64,000 bases of DNA, taken from assembly GCA_030536555.1 (NCBI GenBank), contig JAUNPU010000003.1, positions 62,001 to 126,000 of the forward strand. Direction: 5' to 3'. The DNA is from Eubacteriales bacterium. GTDB taxonomy: Bacteria; Bacillota; Clostridia; Lachnospirales; Lachnospiraceae. Position 1 is the first letter of the stretch. Each line of letters opens with the position of its first letter. The notes beneath the pieces are model-generated. The model saw nothing but the letters and a program-made list of their open reading frames with translations. It was not told the origin of the DNA and ran no database searches. Below, piece after piece: positions 43,709 to 53,032 of the stretch. The translations under genes were made by a program, and so were the position numbers.

Positions 43709-44731
43709 TCAGGAAAGCTCCTGAACCGATGTCCGCTCTACAAATCGCAACTCCAAAGATTCCATGTAGACTGGCGCCTTAGCATCTGAATGATTGATGC
43801 GTTCTAACAAAAGTTCCACTGCACGTGTTGCTATGGCTGAGGTATTTAGATGAAAGCTGCTGATGCCATATTGCTCAAAAAGCTCCTCATCATCATCACA
43901 CTCTTCAAATCCAATAATGGAAATATTTTTTCCTGGCACCAAATTCCGTCTTCTTATTTCTTCTAAAATACCTGTTGTCAATGTGTTATTTCCTGCTATG
44001 ATGGCTGTAGGCGCATTCTCCATCATCAATAACTGTGATGCATGATGAGCGCCTGCCGCTGCCTTCCAGCAATCCTGAATAAAGTAATTCTCTCTCCAAG
44101 AAACGTCATAATCTCTAAGACAGTCTCGATATCCTCGGGTTCGTTCTTCTGCAATACCATGACCCTCTTTTCCTACCAGAAAAGCAATTCTCCTGTGACC
44201 TTTCCGAATCAGGTACTCTGTTCCCCGGTATAACGCTTCATAATTCCGATTCATTACACAGTCAATTGTCGTATTATCCTCAAAATATCTGTCAACCAGT
44301 ACAATTGGTTTTCTAATACTATACATAGGTGACAGTTCTTTTAACGAGGTAGCATCTAAAATTCCGTCTGCCATCTGACAGATGGAACTGTTTAAGAAGT
44401 TAAGTTCCTCGTCTGCCGATTCCGTAGTATATACAACCACGTAATATCCGTGCTTTTTCATCTCACGAATAATCACATTAATCAGCTGTGTGAAGAAATG
44501 GTTGTCAATAATCGGAACAATCACCACTATGACTTGGCTCTTGCCTCTGACCATAGCTTTTGCTGTGAAATCTGGCACATAGTGAAGTTCCTCAATCGCT
44601 TTCTGAACTCGTTCTTTCACTTCACTATTGATCCATTTATAATCATTTAGCACTCGCGAAACTGTGGCAGGCGATACTTTTGCATATTCAGCCACATCTT
44701 TAATGGTGATTTTCTCCTTTTTCATACACAT
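43709..44731 (-). CDS. LacI-family transcriptional regulator of the nucleoside operon
   Basis: 340 residues. The N-terminal helix-turn-helix is ITIKDVAEYAKVSPATVSRV (about residues 8-27), followed by the hinge helix (AKAMVRGKSQ). The C-terminal effector domain is of the periplasmic-binding type (VILVVDRYFEDN-like region, GFEECDDDEELFEQYG). The effector is probably a nucleoside or sugar phosphate (inference). The gene directly precedes the salvage operon in the same direction and has a matching half-conserved operator over its own promoter, so autoregulation is likely. AAGGGGA precedes the first ATG. Confidence 0.92.
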   Translation of the reverse strand: MCMKKEKITIKDVAEYAKVSPATVSRVLNDYKWINSEVKERVQKAIEELHYVPDFTAKAMVRGKSQVIVVIVPIIDNHFFTQLINVIIREMKKHGYYVVVYTTESADEELNFLNSSICQMADGILDATSLKELSPMYSIRKPIVLVDRYFEDNTTIDCVMNRNYEALYRGTEYLIRKGHRRIAFLVGKEGHGIAEERTRGYRDCLRDYDVSWRENYFIQDCWKAAAGAHHASQLLMMENAPTAIIAGNNTLTTGILEEIRRRNLVPGKNISIIGFEECDDDEELFEQYGISSFHLNTSAIATRAVELLLERINHSDAKAPVYMESLELRFVERTSVQELS

Positions 44732-44748
44732 ATTTCCCCTTTTTCGGA

Positions 44749-44769
44749 ACTGAAATCCTTTTCAGTATA
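44749..44769 (-). promoter_or_regulatory. Autoregulatory operator overlapping an extended -10 promoter
   Basis: ACTGAAA and TTTCAGT are separated by four bases (44749-44766), the same arms and spacing as the operator at 43585-43606. The minus strand -10 TATACT, with a TGC extension, is at 44764-44769, so a bound repressor would block the promoter of the lacI-family gene. Confidence 0.75.
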
Positions 44770-44844
44770 GCAATAATAACATATTTCAATTAATTTTTCA
44801 ATGTTTTTTTGAATTTTTTATAGAAGTATTAAATTTTTTAACGT

Positions 44845-44884
44845 AAAAAGCAGGCACCGATTCTTTTTTGTTTCAGTGCCTGCA
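44845..44884 (-). terminator. Intrinsic terminator after the CAP-domain gene
   Basis: GCAGGCAC and GTGCCTGC form a perfect eight-base stem around an 18-base loop. On the minus strand it is followed by TTTTTACG. It lies 61 bases beyond the stop codon. Confidence 0.82.
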
Positions 44885-44944
44885 CTTTTATAGTACTGAT
44901 TATACATTGCTCTGATTGTAACTTATTATATAGATGATTCATGA

Positions 44945-46240
44945 TCAATATCGTCCCACCACAATAATCACATCCCGTGAGGTCCCGGATGGACGTTCCT
45001 TGCTGTAGATGCCAATGTGGTTCAGGACCGGATCATCCACCACCCGCTCCAGTACCCCGGCATCGTAGTAATGATCCAGGGAAAGCTTCTTCATATTTTT
45101 ATTCCAGTTAATCCGCAGGCTTCCCAGTCTTGAGAACTTGATGCCCTGCTGGGTTCCCAGCTTCTGCAGGTCTCCGCCATCCAGAGACTGGTCATCCTCT
45201 TCTGCCACCTTCTCTGCGATGGCAGCCAGACGGTTGTCCCGGTAGAGGGGATCCAGCCCCAGCTCTGACCGCTTGATATTGATCCAGTTGAGAACTTCAT
45301 CATCCTGGGCTGTCTGCAGCACCTTCACACTGGCCCGGGTCGGGTCTGTGTCGGGAACTTTGTGACAGACACCGTCCTCGCCGATCCGGTAGGTGATATT
45401 CTTAATACTGATCTCGGAATTCACCAGCAGGCTGGCATCCGGGCAGAAATAATAGTACCGCTCATCCGGAAGCCGATTGAATCCGATCAGCGTCACACCG
45501 TCAAAGCCAAAGTAATAGCGCTTATCATCTTCTGTATACCACTCATTTTTCTTGAGGGTTCCGTCTGCATTGATATACTTCCAGCCGTAATACTTATAGC
45601 CGTTGACATATTCCTGCCAGCCGCCCTCATCCTCCGGCTCCTCGGCACCCTCTGCCACCTGATACAGATAGACATTGGAACCTTTCCCGCAGGTAGTCAG
45701 CATCAGTACGGTCTTCTCTGCGTTAGACTTCGCCCAGATAGCACCGCTCTTACCGGCAGCATCGTATGCTCCCTTGAACTTTAAATAGCTGCCATCGCCG
45801 GAGCCTTCCCTGTCTATGTACTGCCAGCGATATTCCGGTGTGTCGGATATCTGCGGCACTGCATGAAAGAAGTCCACGCCCCGGGTGTCGAAGGTCAGAT
45901 ACCCTTCCGCCGACTTGATTGCCAGCCCGTGATTCAGCTCCCAGAGCCGCTCATTGTTCTTCCACTTCTTATCACTGGCCGACTCCACAAAACTGAACAG
46001 GTACTTCGGGTCGCTGTTTGCCACCGCCGATATGTTGTAAAGGGGGCGCAGAATCCAGTCATCCTCATCTACACCCAGCGCATAGGCGCCATTGCCCTCT
46101 GATTCAAATATAATCATAAACTGCCCTTTCGGGTAGCGTTCGTCTGTTCGCTTATATACTGCTCCGAAAGCAGGAATCGATATTGCAGCCGATAAGAGAA
46201 TTGAAAAAATACCGCCTAACAGTTTTCTTCGCCTCAACAT
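44945..46240 (-). CDS. Secreted CAP-domain protein with carbohydrate- or wall-binding regions
   Basis: 431 residues. A signal peptide (LLGGIFSILLSAAISIPAFG) is followed by about 160 residues that resemble a RICIN-type beta-trefoil (LNHGLAIKSAEGYLTFDTRG, GAYDAAGKSGAIWAKS). Next come repeats like choline-binding or glucan-binding modules at about 205-290 (GYKYYGWKYINADGTLKKNE, WYTEDDKRYYFGFDGV). The C-terminal 110 residues resemble a CAP/SCP domain (WINIKRSELGLDPLYRDNRL and the ending IGIYSKERPSGTSRDVIIVV). The function is unknown; an envelope or host-facing role is inferred. The RICIN call is tentative. Confidence 0.7.
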   Translation of the reverse strand: MLRRRKLLGGIFSILLSAAISIPAFGAVYKRTDERYPKGQFMIIFESEGNGAYALGVDEDDWILRPLYNISAVANSDPKYLFSFVESASDKKWKNNERLWELNHGLAIKSAEGYLTFDTRGVDFFHAVPQISDTPEYRWQYIDREGSGDGSYLKFKGAYDAAGKSGAIWAKSNAEKTVLMLTTCGKGSNVYLYQVAEGAEEPEDEGGWQEYVNGYKYYGWKYINADGTLKKNEWYTEDDKRYYFGFDGVTLIGFNRLPDERYYYFCPDASLLVNSEISIKNITYRIGEDGVCHKVPDTDPTRASVKVLQTAQDDEVLNWINIKRSELGLDPLYRDNRLAAIAEKVAEEDDQSLDGGDLQKLGTQQGIKFSRLGSLRINWNKNMKKLSLDHYYDAGVLERVVDDPVLNHIGIYSKERPSGTSRDVIIVVGRY

Positions 46241-46354
46241 AGTAATCCCACCTTTAAAAAGTTGTGTAGATTTATTATATCGAATAATCGGAAAAAGGGC
46301 TACCGTTGTTTATTAAATAAATCGTAACATATTACTTAAGATTCTCATAAGGTT

Positions 46355-47596
46355 TTATCGTTCAGCACCCACCTGAGCCTCAAATGCCTTCACAATTCCG
46401 GTCAGCAGCTCCACCACCTTCTCCATGGACTGGATGCAGATGTACTCGTGCCGTCCGTGGAAATTGTGACCGCCGCTGCACAGGTTCGGACAGGGAAGTC
46501 CCTTAAAGGAAAGTCTTGCCCCATCGGTGCCGCCGCGGATCGGTGTGACGATCGGTGTGATACCGAGATTCTTCATGCAGTCCTCAGCAATGGTGATCAG
46601 GTACTGGTGCGGTGCCACCTTCTCCTTCATGTTAAAGTAGGAATCCTTCAGCTCCAGTTCCACAGTCCCTTCTCCGTACTTGCGGTTTAAAAACTCCACA
46701 ATATCCTGCATCCGCTGCTTTTTCTGCTGGAACTTGTCCATATCGTGGTCGCGGACAATATACTTCATGACCGTGGTCTCTACATCGCCTTCGAAGGAGT
46801 CCAGATGGAAGAAGCCCTCATATCCGTCCGTGCAGGCAGGATTCTCAAATACCGGAAGCATGGACTGCAGCTCCATTCCCACCAGGATGGAATTTTTCAT
46901 TTTCCACTTGGCAGAGCCTGGATGGATGCTGACACCGTGAATGGTCAGTCTGGCGGAAGCCGCATTAAAGTTCTCGTATTCCAGTTCGCCTAAGCGTCCG
47001 CCGTCCACAGTATAAGCCACATCTGCACCAAAGGCTTCCACATCGAAGAAGTCCGTTCCCCGTCCCACTTCCTCATCCGGGGTAAAGGCGATACAGATCT
47101 TGCCGTGCTTCACCTCCGGGTGAGTCAGCAGATATTCCGCCGCTGCCATAATCTCTGCCACGCCCGCCTTGTCATCGGCGCCAAGCAGTGTGGTGCCGTC
47201 GGTGGTGATCAGATCCTGCCCTACATAGCAGTTCAGATCTTCAAATTCCTCCGGTCCCATGGTCTCACCACTCTCTGCATTCAGCAGGATTCTGCCGCCG
47301 TCGTAGTTCCGGATAATCTGTACCGAAATATCCCTGCCGGAACACGCCGGAGACGTATCCATATGGGCAATCAGCCCCAGCGCCGGAATCGACTTGTCTG
47401 TATTTGCCGGAATCACCGCCGTCACATAGCCATAAGCATCCATGCTCACTTCGGATGCACCCATTTCCTTCAACTCCTGCTCCAGCATCTGTCCCAGAAC
47501 CTTCTGCTTCTTTGTGCTGGGATAGCATTCCTGATCCTCCATAGACTGGGTGTCTATGGCCACATATCGCAAAAATTTATCTACTACTGCTGACAT
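46355..47596 (-). CDS. pepT: Peptidase T (tripeptide aminopeptidase)
   Basis: 413 residues, normal length. Metal-binding motifs of the M20B family are [12 protein letters not shown] (His-x-Asp), [14 protein letters not shown] (bridging Asp), [15 protein letters not shown] (catalytic Glu) and [12 protein letters not shown] near the C-terminus. [18 protein letters not shown] is the substrate-binding loop. It cleaves the N-terminal residue from tripeptides in the cytoplasm. AAGGAG precedes the ATG. Confidence 0.97.
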   Translation of the reverse strand: MSAVVDKFLRYVAIDTQSMEDQECYPSTKKQKVLGQMLEQELKEMGASEVSMDAYGYVTAVIPANTDKSIPALGLIAHMDTSPACSGRDISVQIIRNYDGGRILLNAESGETMGPEEFEDLNCYVGQDLITTDGTTLLGADDKAGVAEIMAAAEYLLTHPEVKHGKICIAFTPDEEVGRGTDFFDVEAFGADVAYTVDGGRLGELEYENFNAASARLTIHGVSIHPGSAKWKMKNSILVGMELQSMLPVFENPACTDGYEGFFHLDSFEGDVETTVMKYIVRDHDMDKFQQKKQRMQDIVEFLNRKYGEGTVELELKDSYFNMKEKVAPHQYLITIAEDCMKNLGITPIVTPIRGGTDGARLSFKGLPCPNLCSGGHNFHGRHEYICIQSMEKVVELLTGIVKAFEAQVGAER

Positions 47597-47632
47597 ATCG
47601 TATTCTCCTTGGAATTTATTTTAGTATACAAA

Positions 47633-47666
47633 AATGAGTACAGAATCCTTGGACACTGCACTCATT
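47633..47666 (-). promoter_or_regulatory. Terminator-like hairpin in front of pepT
   Basis: On the minus strand AATGAGTGCAG pairs with CTGTACTCATT (one G-U pair) around a 12-base loop, followed by TTTTTG. A -10-like TATACT lies just upstream (47668-47673) and another downstream (47623-47628). It could be the far terminator of the his operon or a leader attenuator of pepT. Confidence 0.45.
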
Positions 47667-47750
47667 TAGTATAGCATAGTTTCAGATAAAATAACAGTAA
47701 GCAACGGATTTCGTAAGCTGATCGCATTTCGTGGGCTTATGAGGCACACT

Positions 47751-48006
47751 TTGGACAATAAATAGCTATTATCGAAAAAATTGTCCAAACCTGCTCTGAC
47801 AACGCGGAACATCAGTTTACATAAAGTGAATTTTGGACAATTATCTTCAAAATCTGCTGTTATTATCCAAAATCTCAGGATTTTTGGATAATTTTCAGGG
47901 GTTTCGGGTCAGAATTGTCTAAAACACATGGTTTTGCGGTATTAACATATACCCTTAAAGCAAGGATTGGACAATTTTATGAAATATCGGCTATAATTGT
48001 CCAAAA
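47751..48006. repeat. Cluster of eight TTGGACAAT-type motifs forming four stem-loops
   Basis: Copies of TTGGACAAT or its complement ATTGTCCAA occur at 47751, 47780, 47832, 47862 (ATTATCCAA), 47882 (TTGGATAAT), 47913 (ATTGTCTAA), 47967 and 47995. They alternate in orientation, giving four inverted pairs with arm starts 29-31 bases apart and loops of about 20 bases. The variant arms of the middle pairs still allow pairing. The whole 47597-48249 spacer contains no credible gene. Confidence 0.85.
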
Positions 48007-48123
48007 TGGCCTGTACCCCCTATTCCACTGTCAAAAAATCCTTGCAACCGGGGCGGAATATGTCTGTATGAAGCTTCTTCAGTCAACCAACGCGACAAGA
48101 TTTATCATGACTGGGCAAATGAG

Positions 48124-48146
48124 TTTACATAAAACAATTATGTAAA
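48124..48146. repeat. Short hairpin with TTTACATAA arms
   Basis: TTTACATAA and TTATGTAAA enclose a five-base loop. The same arm (AGTTTACATAA) occurs alone at 47814-47824 and in the glmS terminator near 25380-25410. There is no T-run. Confidence 0.5.
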
Positions 48147-48249
48147 TCAGTATGCATTACAAGGAAATGTGTTACAAATTTATACGCTTTCAAATTTACA
48201 TACTTCAAGTTCATGCCCCTCAAGTTCATCGCCTGATACGCAACCTCTC

Positions 48250-49650
48250 CTACCGGTTCGCCAGTTCCTCCGTAATCTCCTCCCAGGTAACTCCCTTCTC
48301 TGCCATCAGCACCATCACATGATACAGGAAGTCGGATATCTCATACTTGATTTCCTCCGGGTCCGGGTTCTTGGCGGCGATGACGATCTCTGTCGCCTCC
48401 TCGCCTACCTTCTTTAAGATCTTGTCGATGCCCTTGTCAAAGAGATAGTTGGTGTAGGAGCCTTCCTTCGGATGCTCCTTCCGGTCCTGAATCACGGCAA
48501 ATACATCCTCGAACACCTTCAGCGGATTGGTCTCTTTGTACTCCTTCTGTACCAGGGTCTGGAAGAAGCAGCTTTTAGAGCCGGTGTGGCAGGCAGCACC
48601 GATCTGGTGCACTTTTGCCAGCAGAGTATCATTGTCGCAGTCCAAGTGCAGGGACTTCACGTACTGGAAATGACCGGAGGTCTCGCCCTTTAACCACTGG
48701 CTCTGACGGCTCCGGCTGTAGTAATGCATCTTGCCGGTCCGCAGGGTATCTGCAAATGCCTGCTGGTTCATATAAGCCAGCATCAGCACCTCGGAGGTCT
48801 TGAAATCCTGCACGATCACCGGAACCAGATCACCCGGTCCCAGCTTGAACTGATCCCAGGATACACTGCTGCGCAGAATGTCCACAGGCATGCCGAACTC
48901 AGCCAGCATCTGCTTCATCTCCATATAGCTGTCAGCCGCCTGCTCCGGCACAGTCAGGATCAGTCCTGCGGTGCAGTCAGCCTTCATATCGGCAACCAGC
49001 ACATCCGGCGCATCGGAATCTGCCACCAGAAGAAGCGGCAGCATTCCCTGCTGTGTGACGGCCTCGTCCAGCACAGAGAAATCTCCTCTGTGGTTCAGAA
49101 TCAGTGCCGATGCCCCCAGCTGCCCGAACTCAGCTGCCCGTGACAGCTGTGCGGTATCTTTCAGCCATACCAGAATCTTCTCCGTTCCAAACCGGCTGGA
49201 AGCTTCCTTGATCAGATCAATATTGTCCTCATTGCCGCCGTCCAAGTAAACGGCTTTCGCACCTGCGTACAGGTACTTCTTCACATCCTCCAGGCGCTTC
49301 ACATGACCGCCGGTGATGATGGGAAGGTCAATCTCTCTTGCAATTTCCTTGATCAGTCCGATGGAACGCTCATGATCCTCGTCCGTCTCGGACAGATCAT
49401 GGATCAGCAGCTCATCCGCCCCGTTGTCATTGCAGTAATGAGCAATCTCCTTTATCGTGCAGGCGGTATTCCCGTCAGCCGTACAGCTGCCTTTACCCGT
49501 AGCGCTGCCTGCAACGCAGCCGTCTTCAGCACCAGCGCTGCCTGCAACACAGCTGCCTTCACCCGCTACGCTGCCAGCAGCACCGTCCAGCAGCACCGCT
49601 TCCCCGTCCTTACAGCCGATTCCGGCTATCAAACGCTTAAAATCTGACAT
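48250..49650 (-). CDS. hisIE: HisF-like domain fused to phosphoribosyl-AMP cyclohydrolase and phosphoribosyl-ATP pyrophosphatase
   Basis: 466 residues from the ATG at 49650 (GTGGAG site). The first about 255 residues resemble a HisF/HisA TIM barrel ([40 protein letters not shown]). The expected catalytic Asp of HisF is replaced in [11 protein letters not shown], and the second Asp is not evident. HisI follows ([15 protein letters not shown], then DCDNDTLL and CHTGSKSC zinc/metal ligands). HisE forms the last about 100 residues ([20 protein letters not shown]). HisI and HisE catalyse the second and third steps of histidine synthesis. The barrel may be structural or regulatory. An 11-residue repeat lies inside it. 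Confidence 0.9.
   Translation of the reverse strand: MSDFKRLIAGIGCKDGEAVLLDGAAGSVAGEGSCVAGSAGAEDGCVAGSATGKGSCTADGNTACTIKEIAHYCNDNGADELLIHDLSETDEDHERSIGLIKEIAREIDLPIITGGHVKRLEDVKKYLYAGAKAVYLDGGNEDNIDLIKEASSRFGTEKILVWLKDTAQLSRAAEFGQLGASALILNHRGDFSVLDEAVTQQGMLPLLLVADSDAPDVLVADMKADCTAGLILTVPEQAADSYMEMKQMLAEFGMPVDILRSSVSWDQFKLGPGDLVPVIVQDFKTSEVLMLAYMNQQAFADTLRTGKMHYYSRSRQSQWLKGETSGHFQYVKSLHLDCDNDTLLAKVHQIGAACHTGSKSCFFQTLVQKEYKETNPLKVFEDVFAVIQDRKEHPKEGSYTNYLFDKGIDKILKKVGEEATEIVIAAKNPDPEEIKYEISDFLYHVMVLMAEKGVTWEEITEELANR
49477..49575 (-). repeat. Three 33-bp in-frame repeats inside the HisF-like domain
   Basis: On the plus strand the string GCGCTGCC (or ACGCTGCC) recurs at 33-base intervals (49501, 49534, 49567). 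The encoded units are [22 protein letters not shown] and [11 protein letters not shown], residues 26-58. They replace the first loop of the barrel. Confidence 0.9.
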
Positions 49651-49664
49651 TTTCTCCACACTCC

Positions 49665-50381
49665 TTACTCAAAGCGTGCCAGAGCATCCGGCAGGCTGAT
49701 TCGTTTTTCATACAAAGCTTTGCCAATGATTGCGCCCTTGATTCCCTGATCATACAGCGCCTGTAAGTCGTCCATACAGGACATGCCGCCGGAGGCGATG
49801 ATATCCATGCCGGTCTCGTCGGTCAGCATTTTCGTGTAGGGAATATTTGGTCCCGTCAGCATGCCGTCGCGGGCAATGTCCGTGTACACCACATGGCGGA
49901 CGCCGTAGGACTGCATCTTCCGGCATAAGTCCACCGCGGTCACACTGCTGGTCTTCTCCCAGCCCTCCACGGCCACCATACCGTCCTTGGCGTCCACGCC
50001 CACCACGATTCGCTCCGGACCGAACTCCGCCACCAGCTCCCGGATGAACTCCGGCTCCTTCGCCGCCCGGGTGCCGATGATGCAGCGGGTAATACCCAGA
50101 TTCAGAAGACCTCGCACCGCCTCGGCGCTTCGGATGCCGCCTCCCAGCTGTACCGGCACGCTGACGCTCTTCACAATCGCCCGGATTGCCTCCTCATTGA
50201 CCGAGTGACCGGCAAGAGCGCCGTCCAAGTCCACCAGATGAAGGTAGGAAGCCCCCTGGCTGACCCACAGCTTTGCCATATCCGCCGGAGTGTCTGAGTA
50301 TACCTTTATATTGTCAAATAGTCCCTGTGTCAGGCGGACACACTTGCCGCCCTTCATATCAATAGCCGGATATAACTGCAT
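49665..50381 (-). CDS. hisA: Phosphoribosylformimino-5-aminoimidazole carboxamide ribotide isomerase
   Basis: 238 residues, TIM barrel. [20 protein letters not shown] carries the first catalytic Asp (residue 8), and [37 protein letters not shown] and [12 protein letters not shown] (second catalytic Asp) follow. [14 protein letters not shown] is the phosphate site. It performs the fourth histidine step and retains all key residues, in contrast to the HisF-like domain next to it. AGGAG precedes the ATG. Confidence 0.96.
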   Translation of the reverse strand: MQLYPAIDMKGGKCVRLTQGLFDNIKVYSDTPADMAKLWVSQGASYLHLVDLDGALAGHSVNEEAIRAIVKSVSVPVQLGGGIRSAEAVRGLLNLGITRCIIGTRAAKEPEFIRELVAEFGPERIVVGVDAKDGMVAVEGWEKTSSVTAVDLCRKMQSYGVRHVVYTDIARDGMLTGPNIPYTKMLTDETGMDIIASGGMSCMDDLQALYDQGIKGAIIGKALYEKRISLPDALARFE

Positions 50382-50436
50382 CGATCAAAACTCCTTTTTC
50401 TGTATTTTCACAGGCTCCCGCATGAGGAACCCGGCC

Positions 50437-51024
50437 TTAAAGCGTGCCCTTGGTTGACAGTACATCGGTGATTCGCGGATCGAACCGGGTCGCCTGATCC
50501 AGGGCTTTGGCAAATGCCTTAAATGCCCCCTCCACAATGTGGTGGTTGTTGATTCCGCTCATCTGCTTTACATGCAGATTCATCTCTGCCCCGTAGGATA
50601 CCGCATAGAAGAATTCGCGGATCATCTCAGTCTCCAGATCTCCGACCTTCTCCCGGTCCAGGGTCAGATCGTAGACCAGATAGGGTCTGCCGCATAAGTC
50701 CAGGGCGCACAGAAGCAGCGCCTCATCCATGGGCAGAATCTGGGAGCCGTAACGGACAATGCCCTTCTTGTCTCCCACCGCCTCTTTGATTGCCTTTCCC
50801 AGCACGATGCCGGTATCCTCGATGGTATGGTGGGTGTCCACCTCCAGATCTCCGTCCACCTGCACGGTCAGGTCAAACAGACCGTGGCGGGCAAATCCGT
50901 TCAGCATATGGTCGAAGAAGCCAATGCCGGTATGGATATCCGCTTTCCCGGTACCGTCTAAGTCCAGGGTCATGCGGATCTTTGTCTCATTTGTATTGCG
51001 CTCAATGCTCGCTGTTCTTGCCAT
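50437..51024 (-). CDS. hisB: Imidazoleglycerol-phosphate dehydratase
   Basis: 195 residues from the ATG at 51024, seven bases after AGGAGG; the longer reading has no site. Metal-binding motifs are FFDHMLNGFARHG, DTHHTIEDTGIVLG and NNHHIVEGAFKAFA, and MDEALLLCALDLCGRPY is the central block. It is monofunctional, without a phosphatase domain. It dehydrates imidazole glycerol phosphate in the histidine pathway. Confidence 0.97.
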   Translation of the reverse strand: MARTASIERNTNETKIRMTLDLDGTGKADIHTGIGFFDHMLNGFARHGLFDLTVQVDGDLEVDTHHTIEDTGIVLGKAIKEAVGDKKGIVRYGSQILPMDEALLLCALDLCGRPYLVYDLTLDREKVGDLETEMIREFFYAVSYGAEMNLHVKQMSGINNHHIVEGAFKAFAKALDQATRFDPRITDVLSTKGTL

Positions 51025-51073
51025 CGCTGTGCCTCCTGTTATGGGTAATTCCATGTTTCTCTGTGAAGCTGCC

Positions 51074-52363
51074 TTATTCGAACCGCACCCGGATGGAATT
51101 GGCATGAGCTGTCAGATGCTCTGCCTCGGCAAATGCCTCGATATCCTTATGTACCGGCTCCAGCGCTTCCCTGGAGTAATAAATGATACTGGACTTCTTG
51201 ATATAGTCGTCCACACCCAGCGGCGAGAAGAACTTGGCGGTTCCGTTGGTAGGAAGCACATGGTTCGGACCTGCAAAGTAATCTCCCAGCGGTTCGGAGC
51301 TGTACTCGCCCATGAAGATCGCGCCTGCATTCTGAATCTTCGTCATCACCTCAAACGGATTGCGGGTGACGATTTCCAGATGCTCGGAGGCAATCTCATT
51401 GGCAGTGGCGATGGCGTCCTCCATGGTGTCTGCCACCAGGATGTAGCCGTAATTTTCCAGAGACTTCTTAAGAATCTCCTTTCTGGAAAGATTTTCAACA
51501 AAGCCGTCCACCTCTTCGGACACCTTCTTGGCCAGCTCCATGCTGGTGGTCACGAGGATTGCAGATGCCAGCTCGTCATGCTCCGCCTGGGACAGAAGGT
51601 CCGCCGCCACGAACCGTGGATTGGCGCTGTCATCTGCCAGCACCAGGATCTCGCTGGGTCCGGCGATACTGTCGATGCTCACATGCCCGTATACTGCCTT
51701 CTTTGCCAGTGCCACGAAGATGTTGCCCGGTCCCACGATCTTATTGACCCGCGGAATAGACTCGGTGCCAAATGCCAGCGCTGCGACAGCCTGGGCACCG
51801 CCTACCTTGTAGACCTCCGTTGCGCCCGCCAGATGTGCGGCGATCAGTGTCACCGGATTCACTTTTCCGTCCTTGCCCGGAGGGGTTACCATCACGATCT
51901 TCGGCACGCCTGCCACCTCTGCCGGGATAATGTTCATCAGCACTGAGGAGGGATAAGCCGCCTTGCCACCCGGAACATAGACGCCCACGCTGGAAAGGGG
52001 GGTCACCTTCTGTCCCAGGATCGTGCCGTCCGGCTTGCTGTCGAACCAGCTGTACTGCTTCTGCTTCTCATGGTACTCCCGGATGTTCTTCATGGACTTC
52101 TTCATGACCTCCAGAAGCCCCGGCTCCACCAGAGTCAGTGCCTCCTCGATCTCCCCATCGGTCACCCGGATGGTGTCAGCCGTAAGCTCTGCACCGTCGA
52201 ACTTCCTGGTGTACTCAAATACAGCCTCATCCTTCCGGCAGCGCACATCGTTCACGATGGCCTGCACCGTGCCCTCGTAGCTGGTATAGTTGTTGGGGTC
52301 CCGCTTTAACAGGTCCGCCAGAATGTTCTGTCTGCTCTGTTCATCTAATCGGATTATTCTCAT
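51074..52363 (-). CDS. hisD: Histidinol dehydrogenase
   Basis: 429 residues, standard. Key blocks are VYVPGGKAAYPSSVLMN, GVPKIVMVTPPG, GGAQAVAALAFGTESIP, DSIAGPSEILVLAD and DLLSQAEHDELASAIL (zinc and catalytic residues). GPNHVLPTNGTAKFFSPLGV is near the end. It oxidises histidinol to histidine in two NAD-dependent steps. AGGAGG precedes the ATG. It starts three bases after the stop of hisG. Confidence 0.97.
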   Translation of the reverse strand: MRIIRLDEQSRQNILADLLKRDPNNYTSYEGTVQAIVNDVRCRKDEAVFEYTRKFDGAELTADTIRVTDGEIEEALTLVEPGLLEVMKKSMKNIREYHEKQKQYSWFDSKPDGTILGQKVTPLSSVGVYVPGGKAAYPSSVLMNIIPAEVAGVPKIVMVTPPGKDGKVNPVTLIAAHLAGATEVYKVGGAQAVAALAFGTESIPRVNKIVGPGNIFVALAKKAVYGHVSIDSIAGPSEILVLADDSANPRFVAADLLSQAEHDELASAILVTTSMELAKKVSEEVDGFVENLSRKEILKKSLENYGYILVADTMEDAIATANEIASEHLEIVTRNPFEVMTKIQNAGAIFMGEYSSEPLGDYFAGPNHVLPTNGTAKFFSPLGVDDYIKKSSIIYYSREALEPVHKDIEAFAEAEHLTAHANSIRVRFE

Positions 52364-52366
52364 TGT

Positions 52367-53014
52367 CTACGCCTCCTGCTGGATCAGGGCTCTCAAGTCC
52401 TGGATTATTTTCGTAATGCGTTCGTGTTCCATCTTCATGCTCACCTGGTTAACCACCATGCGGGCGGACAGCGGACAGACCTCCTCAAGCACCGTCAGCC
52501 CGTTTTCCCGAAGGGTGGAGCCGGTCTCCACGATGTCCACAATGACCTCCGAAAGCCCCACAATGGGAGCCAGCTCGATGGAGCCGTTCAGCTTGATGAT
52601 CTCCACGGTCTGATGCTTCTTGTTATAGAAGTAATCCTTCGCAATCGCCGGGTACTTGGTCGCCACCCGGATCAGCTCGTGGTGCTTCAGCCGCTCTCTG
52701 GCTGACTCCGGTCCGCAGACACACATCCGGCAGCGGCCCATATTCAGATCCAGCACCTCATAGAGCTTCCGCCCCTCTTCTAAAAGCGTATCCTTGCCCA
52801 CGATTCCCACGTCGGCAGCGCCGTACTCCACATAGGTCGGTACATCGTTGGCTTTCGCCAGGAAGAACCGGACGCCCAGCTCCTCATTGGTGAAGATCAG
52901 TTTCCTGGAAGTCTTATCCTTCATCTCCTCACAGGGAATGCCGATCTTCTCGAACAGTTCCATGGATTTATTTGCCAGCCGGCCCTTGGCCAGCGCAAAC
53001 GTCAGATATCTCAT
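52367..53014 (-). CDS. hisG: ATP phosphoribosyltransferase, short catalytic form
   Basis: 215 residues, the short HisG type that lacks the C-terminal regulatory domain and needs HisZ. It starts [20 protein letters not shown] and has [20 protein letters not shown] and the PRPP-binding region [15 protein letters not shown]. It commits ATP and PRPP to histidine synthesis. The upstream hisZ gene provides the regulatory subunit, consistent with the short form. Confidence 0.97.
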   Translation of the reverse strand: MRYLTFALAKGRLANKSMELFEKIGIPCEEMKDKTSRKLIFTNEELGVRFFLAKANDVPTYVEYGAADVGIVGKDTLLEEGRKLYEVLDLNMGRCRMCVCGPESARERLKHHELIRVATKYPAIAKDYFYNKKHQTVEIIKLNGSIELAPIVGLSEVIVDIVETGSTLRENGLTVLEEVCPLSARMVVNQVSMKMEHERITKIIQDLRALIQQEA

Positions 53015-53032
53015 GCTTTTACCTGCCTTTTC

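Noticed and set aside
47751..48006. CRISPR array
   Set aside because: Motifs are nine bases, alternate in orientation, have unequal spacing, and no cas genes are near.
47915..48145. 76-codon plus-strand ORF in the repeat spacer
   Set aside because: It crosses the stem-loops, has no ribosome-binding site, and looks like unselected sequence.
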